64,000 nucleotides of DNA from Pseudorhodoferax aquiterrae (GTDB lineage Bacteria; Pseudomonadota; Gammaproteobacteria; Burkholderiales; Burkholderiaceae_C). The stretch's first letter is position 1. Every line of letters starts with the position of its first letter. Made by a program: the position numbers and the translations under genes. Positions 1 to 6,706 of this stretch are shown here, piece after piece. Where the stretch lies: NCBI RefSeq assembly GCF_014652235.1, contig NZ_BMYK01000002.1:370701-434700 (forward strand). The letters are read 5' to 3'. Below the pieces are notes generated by a model. That model made no database searches. It had not been told where the DNA came from and was given only the letters and a program-made list of their open reading frames with translations.

Positions 1-967
1 GCTGCTCGTCCAGGGAATCGGGCGACGTGCCGGACACGAGGACCGGCTTTGCGGTGGTCAGCACGAGGAGGCTTTGCCCGAACTTGGCCAAGCTGACGGG
101 CTTGGCGTCGGCCGGCAGTGTCTCGAAGGGGATCGGCCAGGCGTACGGCTTGTAGGCCACGCAGTAGCGCACGGCGTTGCCGCTGATGCCGGCCATCATG
201 CCGTTCCACATGCCTGTGAGCGTGTGCAGGTCCTCAGGCGGCGGCAGCCAGCCGTCCGTTGGCAGCACCTCGCCCAGCGCGCGGCCGTCGTCCTGGGACG
301 TGGTCAGGCCCGCAGCGATCTCGCGCAAGAAGAAGAACTCGGTTTCCCCGGTCTGGCCGGACTGGGTCCGGTAGATGCGCACCCGGTCGATCGTGAACTC
401 GCCCGACGGCGGCACGCCGATGTTGGCAAGGTTCAGCGTCGAGTCGTCGGGCCCGTACCAGGCGCCCGACACTGGCGCCGGCGCGCTCTCCTCGCCCAGC
501 GAGGTCACGTAGGTGTAGGTGTAGTAGCGCGTCTCAGACGTCGTGCTGCTGCCGGCCGTCGCGGTGGAGACCAGCATCTGCGCGGTCGGCTTCGGGACGC
601 CCAGGCGGCGCCAGGCGGAGGGGTACGGCGTGCTGGCCAGGCCGATCGTGTTGTCGGTGTACTTCGGGAAGCCGTCGCCGGTGTAGTAGGTGCGCTCGGT
701 GGTGTCGTCAGCGACCATGCCGCGCACCGCGTGCACCGTGCCGGCCCAAGACAGCCAGTAGTTGGCGTCGCTGGCGACATCGCGGCCCATGCGGTAGATG
801 GTGCTGCGCCCGGCCGGCACCGCGGACACCTGCAGCGGCGCGCGCCAGGGACGCAGATCACCGCGCGCCGGGTTCTGGTTGCGCGACAGTGTGCCGACCG
901 TCTCAGGCAGCAGCTTCGGGTGAAGCGCCCTGTTCTCGCCCTTGAACCCTTGCAACAGCAGGCGCAT
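1..967 (-). CDS. phage virion-associated protein, C-terminal part missing
   Basis: The frame opens with ATG at 965-967, two bases after the stop of the upstream gene, and runs open off the window edge (322 codons visible). It reads through Thr/Ser/Tyr-rich beta-type sequence, with motifs such as RYYTYTYVTSLGEESAPAPVSG that look like an extracellular or virion structural domain. It lies at the downstream end of the head operon, after two adaptor-position genes, where podovirus-like phages carry head-tail connector or tail tube proteins. I do not recognise the family more precisely. The start is convincing because of the tight coupling to the preceding gene. Confidence 0.75.
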   Translation of the reverse strand, partial: MRLLLQGFKGENRALHPKLLPETVGTLSRNQNPARGDLRPWRAPLQVSAVPAGRSTIYRMGRDVASDANYWLSWAGTVHAVRGMVADDTTERTYYTGDGFPKYTDNTIGLASTPYPSAWRRLGVPKPTAQMLVSTATAGSSTTSETRYYTYTYVTSLGEESAPAPVSGAWYGPDDSTLNLANIGVPPSGEFTIDRVRIYRTQSGQTGETEFFFLREIAAGLTTSQDDGRALGEVLPTDGWLPPPEDLHTLTGMWNGMMAGISGNAVRYCVAYKPYAWPIPFETLPADAKPVSLAKFGQSLLVLTTAKPVLVSGTSPDSLDEQ

Positions 968-969
968 GG

Positions 970-1521
970 TCAGAAGTAGTTGGGCACGGCGCGCGGCTGG
1001 GTTGCCGCCTGGCCGCGCCACAGGTGGATCTTGATGCGGTCGCAGGCGGCCTCGAACTTCTCCTGCTTCAGCTCGTCGGACGTCAAGCGCGCGACGGCGC
1101 CCAGGGCGATCTCGTCCGTGTAGAGGTCGAACAGCGCATCCTCGATGCCCGGCGACTGGTTGTCCGGCTTCAGGCTGCAGGTGACGACAAGCTGCAGGCC
1201 ATCGCCTGGCCCGCGGCTCAAGATCAACTCCTTGCCGTCGGGCGTGTAGATGTGCGTGCCTGGCTTGGTCTTGTCGAGTTCCAGCGGCTCGCAGCCCAGC
1301 GTCGCGCTCTCCAGGCGCACGAGCTCGACCATGGGCGGCAGCTCGAGGTCGTAGCAGCGGACGCCGGCCCGGGTGATCACCGCGTCGAGCGTCTCGCGCC
1401 ACGCCCGCGTGCGCCGGCAGAACTCCTGCGCCGCGCGCCGGATGTGGTGTTCCGCCATGGGCTCGGCCACCGCCGGCACCAGCGGCATCACATCGGGGAA
1501 GAAGTGCTTCCAGGGCCTCAT
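970..1521 (-). CDS. conserved phage head-tail region protein, 183 aa
   Basis: A 183-residue protein whose start overlaps the stop of the upstream adaptor-like gene by four bases (ATGA), so the two are translationally coupled. It begins MRPWKHFFPDVMPLVPAVAEP and contains a mixed alpha/beta body without a recognisable catalytic motif. Its position between the adaptor-like protein and the large virion protein suggests a structural or connector component, but this is only inferred from place. Function unknown. It could equally be a small tail-completion protein; a structure prediction compared with known connector proteins would settle it. Confidence 0.8.
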   Translation of the reverse strand: MRPWKHFFPDVMPLVPAVAEPMAEHHIRRAAQEFCRRTRAWRETLDAVITRAGVRCYDLELPPMVELVRLESATLGCEPLELDKTKPGTHIYTPDGKELILSRGPGDGLQLVVTCSLKPDNQSPGIEDALFDLYTDEIALGAVARLTSDELKQEKFEAACDRIKIHLWRGQAATQPRAVPNYF

Positions 1522-2141
1522 GCGCGCCTCGGCTGGGTGGATTGGTCGGCCTGGGTCTTCACGCCCAGGGCTTGCATGAAGGTGGACAGCGCATTGGCAG
1601 CGCGCCCGGCGTCGCCTGGTGCATCGCCATCGACGGACCAGGCGCGGTAGCAGATCCAGTCGATCAGCGGTCCCTCGTAGATGTCGTCCAGCGCGATCGC
1701 GCTGTCGTCGGCATCGGTGCAGTCATGGGGCAGCGCGGCGTACAGGATGCGCACCGCGGCGCCAGTCTCGGCCGGCGGGTAGACCAGGAAGCTCTTCGGA
1801 TCGTTGGCGTCGAAGAAGTAGTGCTGGATCACGCGCGAGGGCCGCGCCTCGAACCAGCCCGCGTTCAGGGCAGTCATCTGGTCCCGGCTGATGAGCGTGA
1901 CCGCCCGCCCGCCAACGTTGCGGATGACGTCCAGCAGCTTGGTGCCGCCGGCCGGCAAGCTCTGCTCCACACCGGCCACCAGCGCGCGATCGGCCTTCAC
2001 GGCGTTCGCATCGGGCCGCACCGCGACGATCTGGCGCTGCCCGGCGTTGAGCCAGGACAGCTTGTCAGCCAACGACCAGCGGACATGGCCCAGGTCGTTC
2101 AGCAGCTTGGCCGCCTCGGCGATGACGTGCGAAGCCAGCAC
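1518..2141 (-). CDS. phage adaptor-like protein (DUF6682 type)
   Basis: The 207-residue product starts MLASHVIAEAAKLLNDLGHV and shows the helical N-terminus and later beta region (HYFFDANDPKSFLVYPP) that I associate from memory with the DUF6682 phage adaptor family. Adaptors of this kind bind the portal ring and connect it to the tail. It follows the capsid genes in the head operon and precedes two further connector-position genes, which agrees with the role. The family name is a recollection and was not checked by a profile search; an alternative is a generic head-completion protein. Confidence 0.75.
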   Translation of the reverse strand: MLASHVIAEAAKLLNDLGHVRWSLADKLSWLNAGQRQIVAVRPDANAVKADRALVAGVEQSLPAGGTKLLDVIRNVGGRAVTLISRDQMTALNAGWFEARPSRVIQHYFFDANDPKSFLVYPPAETGAAVRILYAALPHDCTDADDSAIALDDIYEGPLIDWICYRAWSVDGDAPGDAGRAANALSTFMQALGVKTQADQSTQPRRA

Positions 2142-2144
2142 GGC

Positions 2145-2849
2145 TTACTCGCCCTTCAGGCCCTTGGCCAGCAGAAGGCGCAGCTCGGCAACCGGCGTGC
2201 TGTTGCCCGCGGGGAGCTCGATGGGCGGATCCTGCTCGGCGGCCATGGCGCGCACCTGCTTGGCGGTCAGCTTGCCGATGTCCAGGGTTTCGCCGGTCTT
2301 GTCGTTGAACAGCACCAGGGGGTCGGCCTGGCCTGCGTCCTCCGGAGCCGACTTGGCCGCCTCGGCCTTCTCCTGCTCGGCGGCGGCGATGCGCGCGGCC
2401 TGCTCTTCCTCCTCGCGTCGGATCTGGGCCTCGTCGTCCTCGTCCGTGGTCTGCACGGCAGCCTTGCGGCGGTCGATCTCCGCCTGCACGAGCGCATCGC
2501 GGTCGGACGCGGGCATCGCGTTCCACGCTTCGAGGTTCACGTCGGCTGCATCGAATGCCGACTGCAGCACCGCGTCGCCGCTGGCGAAGATGTCGTCTCC
2601 GACCTCGATCTCGTCCTGCAGCCAGGCCGGGCGGGCCATGACCAGCGGCGCGGCCGGCGCCGGAGCCTGGGGCGTCGCTTCCCGGTCGTACTCGCGGTAG
2701 CCCTCGCTGATGGACAGCAGGCGGTCGATCGACGGCTTGTCCTCCACGGGCGCGACGACATCGCCGCGGTCGTTGAGCTCGAACTTGATGAGGCCGCCGA
2801 AGAGCTCGACGACGATGGGTTCCTTGCGGCAGTAAGCGTGAATCAGCAT
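2145..2849 (-). CDS. acidic coiled-coil phage protein, probable structural or head-associated
   Basis: I place the start at the ATG ending at 2849 (MLIHAYCRKEP) because GAAGGAAGAGG lies just upstream as a strong Shine-Dalgarno sequence; the frame extends 22 codons further up but into the terminator region. The 234-residue protein has a globular N-terminus, an Ala/Pro linker near residue 60, and a long Glu/Ala/Arg-rich helix (residues about 140-180) typical of a coiled coil. The C-terminal part (LTAKQVRAMAAEQDP) resembles a small SAP-like or HeH-like helical end. It is separated from the capsid genes by a terminator hairpin. Function unknown. Confidence 0.75.
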   Translation of the reverse strand: MLIHAYCRKEPIVVELFGGLIKFELNDRGDVVAPVEDKPSIDRLLSISEGYREYDREATPQAPAPAAPLVMARPAWLQDEIEVGDDIFASGDAVLQSAFDAADVNLEAWNAMPASDRDALVQAEIDRRKAAVQTTDEDDEAQIRREEEEQAARIAAAEQEKAEAAKSAPEDAGQADPLVLFNDKTGETLDIGKLTAKQVRAMAAEQDPPIELPAGNSTPVAELRLLLAKGLKGE

Positions 2850-2881
2850 GGTGCCTCTTCCTTCTGAGTGGGGTTCAAACG

Positions 2882-2907
2882 AAAAGGGGCAGCACCTCTG
2901 CCGCCCC
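2882..2907 (-). terminator. intrinsic terminator after the capsid and decoration genes
   Basis: On the minus strand GGGGCGGCAG and CTGCCCC can form a 7-bp stem with one bulged base around a 5-base loop, followed by TTTT. It lies between the decoration-type gene (ends at 2935) and the next gene (starts at 2849). It may cap the strong capsid transcript while letting some readthrough into the connector genes. Confidence 0.6.
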
Positions 2908-2934
2908 TCGCACACACGGCCCTGGGCCTCGCGA

Positions 2935-3384
2935 TCAGTGACGCAGGTGCAGGATTGCGGTGAACGATTTGCCCGCGCTGGCCGCGGTGGCGGCGGCGGT
3001 CGTGACCTTCAGGCCCAGCTTCCGGGCGGCCGTGCGGTTGGCTTGCGCTGCGGCAGCATTGCCGGCGCGAACGATGTTCCCGCTGGCAGTGCGGCCGATC
3101 GTCAGGCCGGTCTCGTAGACGGTGGCCAAGTCACTCTTGTCGCTGTTCAGCACGCCGATCGAAAACGCCAGGGTCGGCGTGCCGTTGCTATCCAGCTGGG
3201 GAGACGGGAAGTCGTAGTCGGTGACCTGAACGCCGGGCGGGATGTCTGCCAGCTCGATGATGTCGCCCACCGCCAGCGCGGCAGCCGGGAGAGTCACATC
3301 GACAGGGACAGACGCCACCGTGGCGTCGAAGGGTTGCGGCACGGCCTTCTTGCCGGTCGCAACATCGGATTGGATCAGTGCCAT
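2935..3384 (-). CDS. probable capsid decoration or auxiliary head protein
   Basis: A 149-residue, Ala/Thr/Val-rich protein (MALIQSDVATGKKAVPQPFD) encoded directly downstream of the major capsid gene. It appears all-beta in its first 100 residues with a short helical, alanine-rich section and a beta-strand end. Small proteins in this position often decorate or stabilise the capsid, so that role is inferred from position and composition; I see no family motif. A perfect hairpin lies in the gap between it and the capsid gene. Confidence 0.75.
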   Translation of the reverse strand: MALIQSDVATGKKAVPQPFDATVASVPVDVTLPAAALAVGDIIELADIPPGVQVTDYDFPSPQLDSNGTPTLAFSIGVLNSDKSDLATVYETGLTIGRTASGNIVRAGNAAAAQANRTAARKLGLKVTTAAATAASAGKSFTAILHLRH

Positions 3385-3424
3385 TTCGGGCTCCTTGAGG
3401 GTGATGGGTTGCGATGCGCAGACC

Positions 3425-3444
3425 GGCCCCGCCGCAGCGGGGCC
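3425..3444. other. perfect 8-bp hairpin between capsid and decoration genes
   Basis: GGCCCCGC and GCGGGGCC flank a 4-base loop (CGCA). There is no T-run on either side, so it is more likely an mRNA-stabilising or processing element that sets the ratio of the two head proteins than a terminator. Confidence 0.5.
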
Positions 3445-3450
3445 AGGTCA

Positions 3451-4581
3451 TCAGGCATTCGGGTCGGCGCAGTAGGTGTCCATGGCCACCACACCGAAGT
3501 CGCGCTGGGTGTTGCCGTCCTTGGACTTGTAGGTGGCCTTCTTCACGCCCATGATTGCGTGCGTGCCGATGGCGACGCTGTTGCCGTGGTCCTTCTCGAC
3601 CTCGGTCCAGCGGTAGCGCGTGCCGGTCTCGTTGTCGCCGTACGCCACGAGGGCGCCCTGCGAGCCAAGGAACAGCGCACGGGCCACGGGCAGGTTGCCG
3701 CCGGCGCCGCCGTCGTTGAAGCGGATCACGTTGCGGTGCTTGTGCAGCACCACGTCGTTGTACAGGCCCATGGCGCCGGTGAAGATCGGGTTGCGGGCGC
3801 CTTCAGCGGCCGCCGCGGCCTTCTGGATGTCGAGCCAGCCACCGGTGCCGGCATCCTGCCGCAGGCTGTCGGCCTGGAAGGTGTGCATCAGCGCGATGTA
3901 GTGGTCGCCGCCGTCGATGGACACGGGAATCATGGACAACTCTTCGGAGCCATCACCACCCATGGTCTCGGCCTTGGCCACGGCCTTGTCGATCAGGCGC
4001 AGCTTCATGGTGTCGCCGGACGTGATCGTGGCGCGGCTCGTCGCGGCGCCGCCGTACATCTGGTGCATGCTGTCGGGGGCCGTCAGCGGGTTGACCGCGA
4101 AGAACGGGTTGTTGGCCGACCAGACGAAGCCGCCGCCGGTGCCGCGCGAGCCCGACAGGTAGATGAAGTACAGCTCGTCCATCAGGCGCTTCCACCAGTC
4201 GGTGGCCGCGCGCTTGGCATCCTGGCGCAGGTTGCGCAGGGTGCGCTTCTTGGTCATGCGCGAGCCGAGGTCGGCACCGCCGCGCACCTGGTCGATGCGC
4301 ATGCGGTCGGTGAAGTACTTGAGGGGCGCTTCCTTGCCGTCGAGCGTCTCGTCGCCGATGATCGGCTCCATGTTCAGCGGCATCAGCAGGTCGACCGTGA
4401 CCTCGTCGCCGGCACCCGATTCCAGGTCGTCGATGCGCTGGATGGGCAGGCGTGCGTCCTTGCCCTCGCCGACGAACTTCTTTGCCCAGTAGCTGGCTTT
4501 GTTGATGGCCACCGCCATCAGCGAGGCCCACTTCTTGACCGCTTGCGGGTCTCCAACGCCTACCAGTGTGCGCATGCGCAA
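3451..4581 (-). CDS. major capsid protein, N4-gp56 family
   Basis: The 376-residue product forms the capsid shell. It matches the N4-gp56 major capsid family as I know it: an N-terminal helical entry (YWAKKFVGEG), the segment MPLNMEPIIGDETLDGKEAP, the strand-helix block around DQVRGGADLGSRMTKKRTLR and a C-terminal region naming conserved aromatic and glycine residues (FLGSQGALVAYGDN). Length is usual for the family. A 145-bp gap lies upstream of its start, long enough for its own promoter or leader, though I could not identify clean hexamers. It follows the scaffold gene but an HNH endonuclease gene is inserted between the two. Confidence 0.93.
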   Translation of the reverse strand: MRMRTLVGVGDPQAVKKWASLMAVAINKASYWAKKFVGEGKDARLPIQRIDDLESGAGDEVTVDLLMPLNMEPIIGDETLDGKEAPLKYFTDRMRIDQVRGGADLGSRMTKKRTLRNLRQDAKRAATDWWKRLMDELYFIYLSGSRGTGGGFVWSANNPFFAVNPLTAPDSMHQMYGGAATSRATITSGDTMKLRLIDKAVAKAETMGGDGSEELSMIPVSIDGGDHYIALMHTFQADSLRQDAGTGGWLDIQKAAAAAEGARNPIFTGAMGLYNDVVLHKHRNVIRFNDGGAGGNLPVARALFLGSQGALVAYGDNETGTRYRWTEVEKDHGNSVAIGTHAIMGVKKATYKSKDGNTQRDFGVVAMDTYCADPNA

Positions 4582-4725
4582 CTCCTTGCCTATGTGGCAT
4601 GAGCGCGTCTTGCGCAGTACCCGGGATGCCCCCGGAAGGCCTGATCCGGCTCCCGACGTGAACTACGCGTCTACCAGATCAATGGGGCGAGCGTATATCG
4701 CACTTTTGACAATGCAAGGGGGGTG
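4582..4725. other. leader between HNH gene and major capsid gene
   Basis: This 144-bp gap on the minus strand is the only sizeable space in the head operon next to 5398-5495. It contains an AT-rich patch (minus strand CATTGTCAAAAGTGCGATATACG, partly promoter-like but with non-ideal spacing) and a long inverted pair TGATCTGG/CCGGATCA about 28 bases apart. It probably carries capsid-specific expression signals or is a footprint of endonuclease insertion. No tRNA could be folded from it. Confidence 0.35.
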
Positions 4726-5397
4726 CTACAACAGTCGGCCAAGGCTTTGCGCCCAGGCGATCGGATCCTTCGCATTCTTGAAGCGATTGCACGGCGGACA
4801 CAGCAACTGCATGTTCGCGTCCTCGTGCAGGCCGCCGCGGGCCAGAGGTTCGATGTGGTCTAGATGGTGGCCAAGCTCCTTGAGCGACCCGCGGCAACCC
4901 GCACAGCACTCCCTTTGCAACGCCATCAGCTTGGCAGTGATGCCGCGCGACAGCTTGCCTCCAGCCACAAGTTTTCGGCGATTCTGCTTGTTGAAGCTGA
5001 TGCGCTCTCGCTCTTCGGGACGCGACTTCGCTGCTTTCGCGCGGGCTGCCACTTTCTCTCGCACGCCAGGCTGATTCAGGTACTTCAGCGCCTTCTGCCT
5101 GTGGGGCAGCGGGTTCTCCGCGTACAGGGCTTTGCGACGTTCTCTGCGCCGCTCGCGGTTCTCCGCTTCCCAGCGCGCGCTCATTTCCTTGTAGTGCTGC
5201 GCATTCTTCGCGACCGTTCTGGCATGCGAGGCCTTCCCGGCCTCCGATTGACGGTACGCCTTGATCTTCTCAGGGTTGGCTGCGCGGTAAGCCGCCGCCC
5301 TTGCGCGGTCCTTCTCCCGGTTCCGCTCGCGGTAACGCGCAGACGCGGCAAGCGCGCGCTGCTTTCGCTCTTCTTCCGTGTATTTGCTGGCCACCAA
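4726..5397 (-). CDS. free-standing HNH endonuclease (homing type)
   Basis: The 223-residue protein has a long basic N-terminal half rich in Arg/Lys/Glu with loosely repeated aromatic units (residues about 20-110, e.g. YRERNREKDRARAAAYRAAN), then a compact HNH nuclease: zinc ligands C165 and C168, the HHLDH core at 177-181, an Asn at 195, and a second cysteine pair C200 and C203 followed by NRFK. It should make site-specific DNA breaks. It lies between the 66-aa gene downstream of the scaffold and the major capsid gene, the typical location of a mobile HNH gene inside a conserved phage operon. The gaps on both sides (99 and 144 bp) contrast with the overlapping genes around it and support insertion. 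Confidence 0.92.
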   Translation of the reverse strand: MVASKYTEEERKQRALAASARYRERNREKDRARAAAYRAANPEKIKAYRQSEAGKASHARTVAKNAQHYKEMSARWEAENRERRRERRKALYAENPLPHRQKALKYLNQPGVREKVAARAKAAKSRPEERERISFNKQNRRKLVAGGKLSRGITAKLMALQRECCAGCRGSLKELGHHLDHIEPLARGGLHEDANMQLLCPPCNRFKNAKDPIAWAQSLGRLL

Positions 5398-5495
5398 GAT
5401 CCCTCTCGATGCTGCATCCAGTGATGAAGGTGTCCGGCAGGCGCTGGATGGACGCCGTTCGCCCGCTAAAGCTAGCCGGACTGTTCAATCGTGCA

Positions 5496-5696
5496 TCACG
5501 CTTTCGCGAATGCAACACCCCTGTGTGATTGCGGTGGCGGCTTCGGCGCCTCGGGCTTGTCGACGCGCACGTCATCGTGCATGTCCACGCGCAGCGAGGC
5601 GCTGCGGCCGGTGCGGTTCTGCATCGTCACGACGATGCGGCCACCGTCGAACGACAGCTGTTCGCCGATGGCGATGTGCCGGTGCAGCGTGGTCAT
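5496..5696 (-). CDS. small phage protein with CsrA-like pattern
   Basis: A 66-residue protein whose ATG overlaps the scaffold stop by four bases. Its core (HIAIGEQLSFDGGRIVVTMQ followed by NRTGRSASLRVDMHDDV) follows the spacing of the RNA-binding protein CsrA: an N-terminal G-E-x-L, two short strands, then a glycine turn and another strand; the tail is Pro/Lys-rich. The resemblance is judged by eye and is weak. If real, it would bind GGA-containing mRNA; otherwise it is an unknown small head-operon protein. Confidence 0.65.
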   Translation of the reverse strand: MTTLHRHIAIGEQLSFDGGRIVVTMQNRTGRSASLRVDMHDDVRVDKPEAPKPPPQSHRGVAFAKA

Positions 5697-6706
5697 GCCA
5701 GGTAGCGCTCCTGTTGGTCTGGTGTGAGGCGTGCCAGCGCGCGCTCAAGCTCGGCGCCGTCCAGGTTCTCCAGGTGGGCGAACTCGTTGCTGATCGTGGC
5801 GTCCGCGGCAACCGGAACACTGGCCAGGGTGGGCGGCAGCGTGGAGCGGTCGACGGGCGCGCGCGGCTTTGTCTGCGCTGCGGGAGCAGAGGCAGGCGGA
5901 GTTGCGGGCGCAAGCACGGCGGCCGGAGCAGCAGCGGTCTTGCCGTGTCGACGCAGCACGTACTCGCTCGCTTCCTTCAGTGCCTCGCGCGACGCAGCCA
6001 GGTCGCCCGGACGGTCGGACAGGCCGCGCGCACCAGCCTCGCCAGCGAACATGCGGATTGCCCGGTCGAACTCGGCCTGGATGGCGCCGTCGTTGGCCTT
6101 GAGGTCCAGGCCGGCCGACGCCAGGCCGCGCTGCGCGGTGCGGAGCTCCTTGTTGTAGTCCCCGATCATCGAATCCATGCGCATCTGGTCGCGCGCCTGA
6201 TCGCTGGCCTCGGCCCGCACAAGCCCGTCGAGCGCGTCTTGCACGCGGTCCTCGACGGCTTGGTACTCCTCCTGCGTGATCTCGCCGGCCAGCAGCTTCG
6301 ACATGGCGCCCGACTTCTCGGCGCGCAGGGCTTTGCGCTGGTCGGCGACGTCGTCGGGGGTGGAACGCTGCGGCTGCGGAGCTGGGATCGGCTCGTCATC
6401 CGGCTCCGGCTGAGCCGGCGCGGGCGCGGGCGCCTGCTCGGGTGCGGGTGCCGCGGCCGGCGGCTCGGCTGGCGCAGGCTCTGCAGCTGAAGCAGGTGCA
6501 GCAGCGGGAGGATCGGCCTCTTCATCGGGGTCGTCGGTCGCGGCCGGCGCGGCGGCAGGCGCTGGCGCAGGGGCCGGTGCGACTTCTGGCTCGCCACCGC
6601 CCGTGCCCAGTTCGCGCACCAGATCCTCGTCGTTCTCGTCGGCCGCCAGCAGGGCCTCGCGCTCCACGGCGCTCAGGCCGCGCAGGTGTTCTTCGGAAAT
6701 CGTCAT
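5693..6706 (-). CDS. capsid scaffolding protein
   Basis: A 337-residue, highly acidic and Ala/Pro-rich protein. It has an N-terminal helix (EEHLRGLSAVEREALLAADE), a long Ala-Pro linker from about residue 40 to 120, and a helical C-terminal half with LRAEKSGAMSKLLAGEITQ and a short helical tail (RALARLTPDQQERYLA). This composition and the position between portal and capsid genes fit a scaffold that guides shell assembly and is then lost. Its start overlaps the portal stop by four bases. No protease gene is seen nearby, so processing of the scaffold, if any, is unknown. Confidence 0.85.
   Translation of the reverse strand: MTISEEHLRGLSAVEREALLAADENDEDLVRELGTGGGEPEVAPAPAPAPAAAPAATDDPDEEADPPAAAPASAAEPAPAEPPAAAPAPEQAPAPAPAQPEPDDEPIPAPQPQRSTPDDVADQRKALRAEKSGAMSKLLAGEITQEEYQAVEDRVQDALDGLVRAEASDQARDQMRMDSMIGDYNKELRTAQRGLASAGLDLKANDGAIQAEFDRAIRMFAGEAGARGLSDRPGDLAASREALKEASEYVLRRHGKTAAAPAAVLAPATPPASAPAAQTKPRAPVDRSTLPPTLASVPVAADATISNEFAHLENLDGAELERALARLTPDQQERYLA

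Noticed and set aside
4582..4725. tRNA-like sequence ahead of the capsid gene
   Set aside because: GGTAGACGCGTAGTTC looks tRNA-like but no acceptor or anticodon stem can be formed around it.
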